Positions 12,969-23,280 of a DNA stretch of 64,000 bases are shown piece by piece. How positions within the stretch are numbered: the stretch's first letter is position 1; the number at the start of each line of letters is the position of its first letter. The translations under genes and the position numbers were made by a program. The notes beneath the pieces are model-generated. The model did no database searches, was not told the DNA's origin, and saw nothing but the letters and a program-made list of their open reading frames with translations. Origin of the DNA: Ustulina deusta (taxonomy: Eukaryota > Ascomycota > Sordariomycetes > Xylariales > Xylariaceae); NCBI GenBank assembly GCA_023159155.1, contig JAJNNX010000004.1, forward strand, positions 1,488,001 to 1,552,000, in the 5' to 3' direction.

Positions 12969-13012
12969 AAAAAAGTTGGCAATTAACTTGTGTTAGCAAT
13001 TAGCTTGTGTCC
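12969..13012 (-). repeat. Right 44-bp terminal inverted repeat of the Fot1-like element
   Basis: Read on the minus strand it starts GGACACAAGCTAATTGC and is the less mutated of the two ends. It is followed by TA at 13013-13014. Confidence 0.88.
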
Positions 13013-13014
13013 TA

Positions 13015-16000
13015 CGTTAATATAAATATATATAAGCTTATTAATAAGCTTTAAATTACTTTTTAAAAAAGACTATATGTTTTATTATATATATAAAAAA
13101 CTAATATTTAAAGTAATACAAGCTAAACTATTATATTCTAGCTTAAACATTATACTTTATATATTTTTATTATTAATTTATAATTTTTTTATATTAATTC
13201 TGCTAGGCTAGTATATATTAAATAGATATATAAATTTTTATAATATTAGTTATATAGATTTATTCTGTCTTAGAAGCGCAGGGTTAGCTAGTTTTTAATA
13301 AGTTCTATTAGTTAGAATATAAGTTAGCAATTATAGCAAAATTATCTCAAAAAAATATTTGCTAGTCTATTATTTAAAAAGATTACTTAGCAAACTTAAA
13401 AGCAGATATTTTAGCGTATTATAAGTACGAAAAATTTTTAGAGCAAGTCTAAAAAAAGCAAGTTTTTTATTAATATATTAGCTAGTTTTTATTAAACTAT
13501 TATATTATTAGTATAAATTACTACTATGCTTAATTTTTAGTATATATATTAATATATAAACGCTAGTTAGATTATAATAGTTTTAAATATATTAATATTT
13601 AAGTCTGCTTTAATATTAAAACAAAAATAAATAAAAGCTTATAACTCCAAAATAAAAAAATTCTTATACTAAAGTCCTACTACTAGGCCTTTTTTATACT
13701 AAAAGCTACTAAAGCCCGTTTTTAATATATTTATAAATAAATAAAAATATTTATAGTTTATACTTATTAAAAAATAAATTTTATTAAAATTGTTTAGTAA
13801 ATTGTGCTACTATTTAAAGTTTTGTTTTATAAGGATAAAAAAAATATAAAATATATATATTTAGAACATAAAAAATAAGCCCTATATATAAAAAAAAAAC
13901 AATCTTTTTAAAGGAACTACTAATAAACAAAAACTTAAATAGCCTAAAATTTGTTTAATTTTGTAGCAAAAAAAGCATAGTTTTTTAAATACTTTAGATA
14001 TAATTTTATTAGTTTTAGCTAGTTTTGTGTCTAATAGCTAAGCTTATATTAAAATTATATTAATTTTAATTTTAAAGATTTTAAAACATATATTTTTGCT
14101 AAATTTTTTTTTTTTTAGTATAAAATTTAATATATCTAAAAGCTAATTATATTTTTAATAAACTATTTATATATAGTTTTGCTAAGCTAAAAGAACTATA
14201 AATATAAAATTATTTAAATAATATGTAGTATATATAAAAAGAAGTAATATTTTTAGTAGCTAGTAAAAACCTTTTATAAAAAAAGCAGTTTTTTTACTTA
14301 AAACTAAAAAACTAGCAGTACAAATGTACTACTAGGATTAAACAAAACATATTTTTTAAGTCTTTTTTAATTAAGGTTGTTTTTTTGTTTAATATTTGAA
14401 CTATTTTAAATATTTATTAAATAGTTAAATATTTAAAAGTTATATATTTGGGGCATATTAGGTTATTTATTAACCTAACTTTAAAAAAAAATAAATAGTA
14501 AATTTGTTACTAGCTTTTGTTTGACTTAAGAACTAGGCCTAGTAGTAAGTATAATAGGCCTAAAAAGTTAAATATTTCTAAAATCTAGTTTAAAGCTAAA
14601 TCTAATATAATTTAAGTTTTAATTATAAAATAATTTTTGTTTATAAAATAAAAATTATTAGATTAGCTTAGTTTTAGAAGTTCTAAATATTTAAAAAGCG
14701 CCTTATACTATAATGTTTTAAAAAATATATTTTTTAAGTTATATAAATATTATTAAAGGGCTATTTATTAATAATTAGAGCAAAAAAAGAATAGAAATAT
14801 AGTTAAAACAAGGCTATTTAAGTTATATATATTAAAAATTAGGACTAAGTTTGCTAATAGTTTTAGCAAAAAAAATAGTATATTTTATATTATCTAAATA
14901 ATAATTAGAATATTTAAACTTATTATATTATTAAGGTATATTTGATCTAAAAATAATAAAACTAGCTAGTTAGCTTATAGCTAAAAAATGGCCGCTTTGC
15001 CTTATGCTTTTTTATTAGTATAGGCTAGTCTTTTATATGCTTTGCTGCAATATTTATAAATATATTTCTAATAATATAAAAAAAAGCCTAAAATATAGTT
15101 ATAAATAGAGTTGTTCTAATAGTTATATATTTTATTTCTAGTATAGCTCTTTAATAAATATAATTTAGTTTTTAATATTTTGGTAAAACATTTAGCGCAA
15201 TAAAATAGCTTTAGTACTAAAACATTTAAATAAATATTTTTTTAATTATAGTTTTATTTTATTTATAGAGCAGCTATATAAAAAATTATTTATTACTAAA
15301 GTAATATGTTAGTATTTTTTAAACAAACAATAATATATTATTATAAATATTAAAAAATAATATATTTATATTATAATATTACTTTTATATACTTAAAGTT
15401 TTAGGATAGCAACTTATATTATAATAGTATTATTTTAGCTAGTATAAAATATTATTATTATATTTAGTATATATTTATTGCCTGCTTATAGTTTAATTAA
15501 GTTTATTAATTTAAAATTGCTTTAATAAATTATTACGATTTATTTCTAATTAATATTATAAAACTAGTTTATTATTATTTAAATAAATAAAAATAATTTA
15601 TATAATTTAGAATAATTATTATTATTATTTATATTACTTATATAAAATATGCTTACTACTACTATTATTTTTCCTAAAGCGTAGTGGTATATTTTTTTTT
15701 TTGTAGTTAAAAAGTTTTAAAAACATATAGCATATTTGCGTTTTTTTATTTTAATATTTAACAAAATTAAAATTATTAAATTATTTACTATATTTATATA
15801 CTATTGTTTTTTTTTAGATTATAAAATTAGTTTGTTATAAATATAAACCAGAAATATATTTAAGACAATAATAATATTTACTAATGCTAGAAGGTCTAGG
15901 GATATTATCTTTAAAAGTCCGTTTTTTGCTAGGTTAACCAGAAGGTTTTTCGGAGCGTTTTTGTTACGTATATAAAGCGCCATTTTTTTTATAACTTATT

Positions 16001-16056
16001 AATAAGCTAATTAAACAATAAATCTTTAGTAAAGTGCTACAAGTTATAATAACTTA
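13015..16056. other. Interior of the long element, unresolved coding debris
   Basis: Very AT-rich. Short traces that could be coding occur at 13262-13460 (helix-rich, Lys/Arg-rich), 14990-15200, and 15880-15975, where the + strand reads SRDIIFKSPFF then RRFFGAFLLRI. None matches a family I know, and the coding strand is not certain. Probably the main protein of the long element. Confidence 0.35.
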
Positions 16057-16156
16057 GTACAAATTTGCTATATATTTGTTATGTGTGTGCGCCTATGATT
16101 ATAATGTTGTAGAAAGGTAAGTTGTACGGTGGGTCCCTAAACCCTGCAGAACCATT
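16057..16156 (+). repeat. Right end shared by long and short elements
   Basis: This aligns with 8940-9038 over about 100 bases, with ACAAATTTGC at the start and GGTCCCTAAACCCT inside. Nearly all differences are transitions. It keeps more G/C than the inner copy, for example GTGTGTGCGCC against the AT-only counterpart. Confidence 0.8.
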
Positions 16157-16160
16157 TATC

Positions 16161-16433
16161 AAAAACAAGATAGATCTAGCTATCAGTATTGCCATTAGAT
16201 CTTCGATACAGGTGTCGCTTTTCTTAATCCTTCTACTTATTATTATTAGTTAGGGGATTGGTAATCAGGAAATGACGCTCGCTTTCGACATTTTCCAGGT
16301 CGTCGTATTTTTTCTCGCCGCTGTTCTTGTTAACTACTTAATCAGTGATGCAAAAAGCCATTGGCTGAAGGGTGTCCAGCTGCTTAGCTTTTATATGATG
16401 ATTGCAGTCTATGCATTCTATAAGTCTAAATAA
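16161..16433 (+). pseudogene. Vacuolar Ca2+/H+ exchanger, 3' part
   Basis: This continues the exchanger exactly where 8664 stopped: codons read KNKIDLAISIAIRSSIQVS (family KNKMDLAIGVAIGSSIQ), then FDIFQVVVFFLAAVLVNYLI and SDAKSHWLKGVQLL, ending FYKSK and a TAA at 16431. The final helices and the NYLI-D-KSxWLEG loop are typical of the C-terminus of VCX1/CAX proteins. One in-frame TAG at 16251 stands where the family has Trp (LGW), a one-base G-to-A lesion. Otherwise this 91-codon segment is open and little mutated. No promoter or start of its own is seen, so it is the severed tail. Confidence 0.9.
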
Positions 16434-17249
16434 TAAAAAGAAATTTTCTTGCGTTAATATAAAACAGACTACCCCAATCGTTAAAATGCTGCTAATATCA
16501 GTGGTACTATGGCATAGCTGTCTACACTAGGCATTCTAACTAACCAATCAAGACTTGAACATTGATAATAACTACAATAAGGTTGGGTGGCTACAGCGAA
16601 AGGGCGGAAGACTATTTGGACGTATGAACCACTTTATAGAAGTCCTGGGCGAGCAATAGTATAAAATGTTAAAAAAAATTTAAAAATTTAAAAAAAAGAA
16701 ATCAACAAGTAACCCAAATTAACAAACAGACCTTGCCTTTGTATATTAACTACGATCCCTAGTTATCTTTGGATACAAACAATAAACCTACTATAATTTA
16801 GCTCTTTAACGAACAGGTAGGTTGGCTATATTACCACTTCTATCTTTAAGGTAGACATGCTATTATATATATCTAATATTAGTTATTTATATAAAGAAAT
16901 CTTTTTATATTTATGTTTATAAACTATTCAAACCGAAGTGTATAGTAATAGCTTGGTTAAATACTAGTTCAGGAGGAACATTCAGTACTTTATTAGTGCA
17001 GCAGCGGCTACCCCATGCTGCACCCCACTATAAGGACTAGTTAGCTAGTTTATATTACTTTAAAGTATTAGCACTAAAGTCTACGTAACAAAATATTTTA
17101 TTTACTGTTTTTCTTCCTTAGCGTTTACGTTCCCTTGAAAGAATTTTTAAACATAATAGGGAAAAAAAAACCAAAAAAAACCAAAAAAAATGACTTAATA
17201 GTTAATACAGTTAAATTATCTGTATATAAAAAAGCAGAGTAGTTTCGAC
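16434..17249. other. Downstream flank of the exchanger relic
   Basis: The first 250 bases keep moderate GC and few RIP marks. A second GC-richer patch lies at about 16930-17060. No ORF or repeat is recognised. A short homopolymer-rich tract with repeated CCAAAAAAAA lies near 17170-17190. Confidence 0.4.
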
Positions 17250-18790
17250 TAAAATCTAGTTCTCTTGCTCTACCTCAAGTTCTAATAACCGGCCATATAA
17301 CGTTTAATTCTTTGATTAAATCCTACATCTTTTAACCAGCTAACTTAACGCAAATCTATCTTTACTATAGCATTTAGAACTCCTGAACCAACAAAAGAAA
17401 AAACGCCCTTAAACCTAAGCTAGAACTACGTAAAAATAGAGCATATAACCCGCTAAGTAGCCAATCAATAGATCTAGGAATCTACTAATAACTCTTTATT
17501 TGTTGATTATTACATAATCCTGCTTCCTGTTTATTTGTTAAAAACATACAACATAAACAAGGTCTAAAAGGCTCTTTGAATAAACAAAAACATAATAGCC
17601 AAAAAGGTCAAAAGGCTCCTAAATATAAGCCTGAGCAATTATATGCTTACGCAGAATAAGCTCTTTTTTTTTTTTTTAGTTGGGAGCAGGTTATTCTAAA
17701 GAAAAAATAATACAATCAAAAGGGCTTTCGACCTAGCAACAATAGCAATAGTCTAACCTATTATTAATTCTACGTTTTGGTTAATCTTATATAAAGCATT
17801 GCTAGTCCTGGTTAGTTATTATTAGAAGAAAGAAAAAGGAACATTATATTTATAAAAACTTTTTAATACAGAAGTGCAGAAAATGCCAAAGTGCCTAATT
17901 ATTAATTTATAGATAAGCTAGATATGCCTAATTCATTCTTAGGATCGGGACGCAACTTAAACGCCTCTAAGCTGCTTTTTAAATTCCTGTTATTAAAGCA
18001 TAGCTAGATTATTAGAAATATTAGAACTAAATATAATAAATAAAACATATATAAAAGCTTAATATATAGCATTAGAAATTTTAGTTTAAAGCAGGCATTT
18101 AATAAAAGTATATAAATTAAACTTAGCTAACTATGCTTTGTTCAATTTATAGCTAGCTTTTATAAACAAGCAATAAGTATAGTATTTAAAACTAAAGCAA
18201 ATAAAGACCAGGGAGCTCGAAAAAAAAAGAAAACTAGCTTTTTATAATAACATTTTACTTCTTTCTTTGCTTTCTTTTTTTTATAAAACTATTAAAAACT
18301 TGGAGTTTAATTATATAATATTGTTATAAAGCATATATGTTATATATTAAAGAAATATTACCTATTAATATATGCGAAATAACTATAAAAAGATCTTATA
18401 AAATAAGCTAAGTTTTTAGAATTTTTTCTAAAGTTATTTAGAAGCGCTTAGTATATATATTAAAATAATAATAATAAAGTTTAACTAGATTTAAGCCGGT
18501 ATATAGTAATTACATTATTAGTAAAAAAAGGAGCATAGTAGTTATATATTTTGCTACAATCTTTTTATATATTTAGTTAGCTATAGTGTGCTAAAAGTAG
18601 CGTTTGTTATATGTTAACCCTTTATTTTCTAGCCGAATAGCTCATTAACCGCTATAAAAAAGCTATATAAAGTGTTTAAATAAGCAGACTATAAAATGCT
18701 TAGAAAATAAATCTAATAGTTTTAGCTAATATACTAAACATAAAAACTTTTTGTAGTAAAATAAAGCTAGCTTGAATTCCCGGATGACCT
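17250..18790 (+). pseudogene. Unidentified decayed reading frame, about 1.5 kb
   Basis: One + strand reading has few stops, all TAA/TAG, and a composition unlike random AT-rich DNA: LALPQVLITGHITFNSLIK near 17265, NALKPKLELRKNRAYNPL near 17410, KGQKAPKYKPEQLYAYAE near 17605, and NSFLGSGRNLNASKLLFKF near 17930. A poly-T tract at about 17660 may mark an intron or a frame break. I do not recognise the product; it could be a transposon protein or a host gene. Confidence 0.4.
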
Positions 18791-20039
18791 TTAGCGCTTA
18801 TCAAGTATATAGCAAATTTGTTCTTTTGCCACTAGGTCTCAAAAAAAAGCTAATATGCCCTTACAACAATAATATAAACTAGAGTAGAAATATTTATATA
18901 CCTTCTATCTAAAGTATAGCTTGGACTTTAAAAAAAAATTATCTAAGGTCTATCTATTATAAAAATACAACTACTTAAGATTTAGGTATAAAAAAAAACA
19001 TTACTTCTACTATTCTTTCTTTTTACTACTTACCTTTTTTTATATTTCTATCTAAATGCTCCTCTCTTTACTAAAAAACTTTAAACTACTAATAACTTTT
19101 ACAAACACTCCTTTAGTATTATAATGCCTTTATATTTTAGCAAATATATAATCCAAATATATTTTATTATCTTATTTTTTATTATTGTTAGGCTAGCCCT
19201 TACTAGTTTTAACTTAGCTAACGCACACTTTATAATAGTTCTACATAACTAAGCAAAATTCCACCTTATTAATAGCATTAACGTTATACTAGATACTACC
19301 TTTAGCTTATAAATATAAAATACTTTTGTTAATATAAAAGTAGCAGCCCTTGCCTCTATTATCTTTACTATCTCTAAAGCTATAATTACAATCTATCCTA
19401 AATAGCTACAAAAAAATAATATAGCTTATATGCTTAGGGCTACTTAGATTATTTTTATTATAAGCCTTATTACTACTAGTAGCTATTTTACTAACTATAT
19501 TTATAGCTTTTAGACTTCCTTTGACAAGTTTAGTAGCAGTTTCCTATATTACAAAATTATATATTATAAAAACATTAGTTAAGCAGTTTATAAAGCTTTA
19601 ATAATTATTAAATTAACAATTACCCTTTTTGCTATTTTTTATAGCCTTAATTATAATAAAAGCAACATAGGCTATACAATAGGAATAAAAACAAGGTACT
19701 AAGCTTACCTAATAAAGTAATCTAAAAATTTATATAAATATTAATTAGCTTTTTTAGCATGCTTGGCAAAAAAACGCAATTAGGCCTAGTCTTTATAACT
19801 TATGCTTAAAAAAGCAAGCTTTGTCTTAGCCTATAAAATTAAATTAATAAAACTAATAAATAAGCAGAGCAGTTAGAATATATATAAATAACAATTTAGA
19901 GTTCTGCTTTAGCAGTTTTATATAAATATATATATGTTTCCCCTAAATTACAATATCTTTATACTATTATAAAATACCAAAGTACTCCTTAACTGCCTTT
20001 ATATACTAAAAACGTGCTTAAAAAGAAAATAATCAAAAT
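18791..20039. other. RIP-decayed DNA with a possible membrane-protein fragment
   Basis: Between about 19150 and 19700 the + strand reads as hydrophobic, Ala/Ile/Leu/Thr-rich segments (for example KVAALASIIFTISKAIITI after allowing RIP changes). This suggests a decayed multi-span membrane protein. The family is not recognised and the boundaries cannot be set. Confidence 0.3.
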
Positions 20040-22060
20040 ATATTAATCTATTATAACTTATGGATCATTCTAGCTATCACAAAAAATTTATATCATCTAT
20101 AAATATAGGGTGTCATCTACCTATTGCCACCTTCTATTGTTAGAAAACACTACCCTTTGTAGCTTGTTAACCCAAAGGTTTAAAGGCCGGTAATATAACG
20201 CAAAATTTATTTCTGCAATATTAAAAAAATTCCCCTCTTTATCAATCACCCCTTTCTTAAGCATAGCTAATTTTGCTGTGCCAGCATTGTTCCACTTGTT
20301 AAACTTAAAAACTACTCAGCTATGGCTATCTCTATTATAATAGATGCAAAGCTAGAAAAAAACCCAAAAAAACAATTCGAAATCATCCATAAAAGTGTAA
20401 TCTTTACTTATAAGAACACCGATTGCTATAAAAGCTCTTATACTAGTAATTCTTTTTGTTCCTAATGCCTTTATTCGATTAACCTTAATTATAAGGTTTA
20501 GATTAATTAAAAATAAAAATAAACAAGATTTTTTATTGCTTTTATTTATTATAAAATTATTAATCGAAATATTTCTATATAAAAAACTAGCCTTATTATA
20601 TAAAAATTTATATTTTTAAATATATTTTTTTAAAGCACTAAGCAAAACAGCTCAGGAACTTGTTTTATAAATAGGCTTTTTATAGTTATAAAAAACAATA
20701 TATTAATATATTCGATTAAAAAAAAGTTTGTTATTATGTTTTGTTAGAAATATAGAACTTAAATAAAACTGCTTACCGGGTAGAAAAAAAGTACTAGTCT
20801 AGCTAAATAATCGCTTTAAGCTAATAGAGCTATTATATAATATAGCGTTTATAATTAGGGCTTGCAAATTATATGTGCGCCCGGTTTAATAGTTGCTTGC
20901 TTTTATAATATCTAGCTTTTTTTAAACATTGTTTTAAATATTATTATTTTCTGCTTATATATATACTATTTTGTAGTAATAATGCTATGCTAGGTTTATT
21001 ACTTTTTAATATATTATTTGTTGCAGTAGTTTGCTTTTTTTGTTACGTTCTAAGAATTGCTATAAATCTTTAATAATAAAAAGCTTAGATTTATTTTTTT
21101 TTAAGTATGCTTTTTAGCAAATAGTTATACAGCTTATTATGTTATACGCCGATCTAATAACTTTATTTAAAATTAGATGTTCTATTTTTATATTTTATTA
21201 GATTTTAATATATTATTAATGTTCTAATTTAATAATTATAGAGTTAAAGCTAAAAGCTTTATTGTTTATCTAAAAAAAATTAAAAATTATTAATATAAAA
21301 CGCTATCCGTTTTTATTAATATTAAACTTTTCTAATATAATGCTTTTAAAATAATTAAATTTTTAAATTTATATTTAACTTTTATATAAAATAAAAGCTA
21401 GAATAAAGCATTGCGTGGGCTAAAAAATAAACATTTCTTTTATATATCTTGCAATATTAAAATAGGCCTTAGATGCTATATCTTTGTTCGGGTTGCTTTT
21501 TAGCTCGCTTAATATTAGGATATATAACCAAGAATAGTTAGCGGCTATATTAGCCGTTAGGTTGTTTATAAAGCTAATATCTAGCTTGTGCTTTATAACT
21601 AAGCCCCTGAGTGGGGTGTTAAGCCGTACAAATAAGCTTTGTATTATTAGCTTATATTTTTGCGCCTATTACAAAAAGCATTAAATAATATTGGTAAGCC
21701 AAAAAAGGATGCTATTTTACTTGGCGTTTTTTAGCTATCTAGTCTAGCCTTATTAAAAAAAAAGCTGTAGCCCTTGCGTGCACTTCTAGAAAATCTTTTC
21801 GAATGCTGTTACAAGCTATAAAATACTACTAAAAAAAGCTTTGTAAAAATTCGGAACATCGATATATATATCGCTAAGTTTTTTACTAAGCAACTTGTCT
21901 ATCTGATCGCGCTTTTCAGAAAAATTTATAATACTGCTTGTAATAAAGCGCTATAATATTTATAAAAAAAAAAAAAAAGTTTTTTAAAAAGGTATAAATT
22001 CTATAACAGTGTAATAGATTTGTTCCTAGATTTTAATATTGGGTTAGTATATAAAGATAA
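20040..22060 (-). pseudogene. Decayed FunK1-type fungal protein kinase
   Basis: FunK1 proteins are a fungus-specific branch of the protein-kinase fold, often amplified and near transposons; their substrates are unknown. On the minus strand the N-terminal part near 21910 reads KRDQIDKLLSKKLSDIYID. The catalytic loop near 20580 reads ASFLYRNISINNFIIN, matching the family's GFLHRDISINNLMIN with His-to-Tyr and Asp-to-Asn. FLINLNLIIK near 20500 is FLIDLDLAIK, the metal-binding segment. ALGTKRITSIRAFIAIGVL and then DDFELFFWVFF near 20380 match the activation segment and the HDLESFFWVLFWICIHY helix. FNKWNNAGTAKLAMLKKGV and YYRPLNLWVNKLQRVVF at about 20290-20140 are the C-terminal lobe. Family order is complete, with RIP-type lesions throughout. 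The 5' limit is uncertain. Confidence 0.85.
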
Positions 22061-22684
22061 TACATAAAAAAAGCTTGATTCGGTTGAGGTAAACAGTATT
22101 AAAAGCAAAAGCTAGAATAAATTTAGAAATATTTTAACATAAATTATTATAGCCTATTTAGGAAGATAGACAGCAGGAGGCTAGGTGGTTAAAGAATACA
22201 AAAAAGAACGCAAGCTTACTGTTTTATAGATCTAAACATATATTAAAACAAGCTAGAAGAATTATTATTTATATTTACTTTTATAGCTAACTATATCAAG
22301 GTTGTTGGGTCTTCTAACAATTTCGTTAAATAATACACGCGCCGCATCAAGATATACACCGAAAAAATAAGCTTAAATAATCGCTACCTATTTTTCGTTT
22401 ATTATAGCAATAGCATCGTAATAAAATAGTAGTGTAGTAGTACGTTCAGTAATCGTGGTCGTAATAAAAAAAAATGGACAGCAGATAAAATGTGTCACAT
22501 AGCCAGATAGGCAGCAATATTTAGTCTAGGCGCATTGCCCACTACTTATAATAGTTCGCGGTGCACGGACTTTACCCCTTTATCCCTCGCTAGGTAGGGC
22601 ACATTTTTATTCTCAGCCAACCATACTAAAGATCCAACAAGGTAAGTTGAGCCCCTTGATTCTCCAAAACTACCCGGGAGGTAT
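22061..22684. other. Transition from RIP-decayed to GC-richer DNA
   Basis: From about 22270 onward CpA and CpG words reappear and RIP marks fade. The stretch 22480-22680 has near-normal composition. No ORF longer than a few dozen codons and no repeat is recognised in it. Confidence 0.45.
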
Positions 22685-22869
22685 TATCAGAACTAAGCAA
22701 GCCGTGTATTGAGGGTGTATCGTGTTGTTGTTTTTTTTTGTCAGGACCAAAGTCTGCTCCAACTCCTAGGTGTGTACTAATAATTTACTATGGTGGGTAA
22801 CATTAGGTGGAGCACTCTGTGCTCACCCCCCATGTCTAGATATCTTCTATCCGACCCTTTATTCTGACA
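22685..22869 (-). mobile_element. Solo LTR, family A, copy 1 (185 bp)
   Basis: Read on the minus strand it begins TGTCAGAATAAAGG at 22869 and ends TTCTGATA at 22685. It is flanked by perfect 5-bp duplications GGTAT (22680-22684 and 22870-22874). It shares terminal and internal blocks with the copies at 23094 and 33915, including ATGGGGGGTGAGC and a GAGCAC...GTGCTC hairpin. Terminal TG/TA and the 5-bp duplication fit a Copia- or Gypsy-type LTR left by recombination. Confidence 0.85.
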
Positions 22870-22874
22870 GGTAT

Positions 22875-23088
22875 ACATTTATCCTGCTCTTTAGTCCCTT
22901 ATAAAAGTGATTCAGGTCTATATTTTATTTATATAGAGCACAAAGCAATCCCCACGTTTTATTTAGATTACTTATTTCTACTTCACTAACATACATTGTC
23001 TAGTTATGCCAATTTTTAATATATTTTATATTGTATTAACAATAACTAGTTGCTTATATACCATTTTACTTCTGCTTATTTATATAAT
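22875..23088. other. Spacer between two opposed solo LTRs
   Basis: About 215 bases without an ORF. Moderately AT-rich with few RIP marks. Nothing recognised. Confidence 0.4.
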
Positions 23089-23093
23089 AGTCC

Positions 23094-23275
23094 TGTCAGA
23101 ATAGAGGTTTTTGTTAGTAGATATCGCAATATGGGGGGTGAGCTAAGTTAGCTCCAACTCCGGGGATCCACCACTTAAATTACTAGTACACGCCCAGGGG
23201 CAGAGCAGATTCTGCTCAACATCAACAATACACACACTTCTGAACCTCCAATCAACTGGCTCGCTTATTCTAACA
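23094..23275 (+). mobile_element. Solo LTR, family A, copy 2 (182 bp)
   Basis: Starts TGTCAGAATAGAGG, ends GCTCGCTTATTCTAACA. Perfect 5-bp target duplication AGTCC at 23089-23093 and 23276-23280. Contains GAGCAGATTCTGCTC, a perfect stem that recurs in altered form in the other copies. It lies in opposite orientation to copy 1, 225 bp away. Very little RIP damage, so insertion may be recent or the sequence too short for RIP. Confidence 0.88.
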
Positions 23276-23280
23276 AGTCC

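Larger units (their letters stand above)
11161..13012 (+). mobile_element. Fot1/pogo-type DNA transposon, 1852 bp, complete but decayed
   Basis: Both ends start GGACACAAGCTAATT when read inward and match over 44 bases apart from transitions. The element is flanked by TA at 11159-11160 and 13013-13014, the target duplication of the Tc1/mariner-pogo superfamily. Length and inverted-repeat size are those of fungal Fot1-like elements. One transposase frame fills most of the interior on the + strand. It is nested in the long element, so it arrived later. Dense RIP damage makes it inactive. Confidence 0.9.
9043..16156 (+). mobile_element. Long (7114 bp) element inserted in the exchanger gene
   Basis: It begins TATAACATATAATAAAGCAC, which equals the start of the short element with transitions only, and ends GCAGAACCATT. 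Without the nested Fot1-like copy it is about 5.26 kb. A start-like reading frame opens at 9496. Remaining coding traces at 13.0-16.0 kb are too decayed to name. Terminal inverted repeats, LTRs and TG/CA ends are absent. Head-to-tail arrangement with a short copy would suit a rolling-circle or recombinase element, or repeated use of the same target, but no replication-helicase or recombinase motif was seen. Superfamily unknown. Confidence 0.6.

Noticed and set aside
8665..16156. LTR retrotransposon interpretation of the direct repeats
   Set aside because: Only the left part of the 374-bp unit recurs at the start of the long element and only the right part at its end, so the repeats are not LTRs at the two ends of one element.
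8665..16156. Canonical Helitron
   Set aside because: The start could be read as TC after A, but the right end lacks CTRR and a terminal hairpin, and no Rep/helicase text was found. Tandem arrangement alone is not enough.
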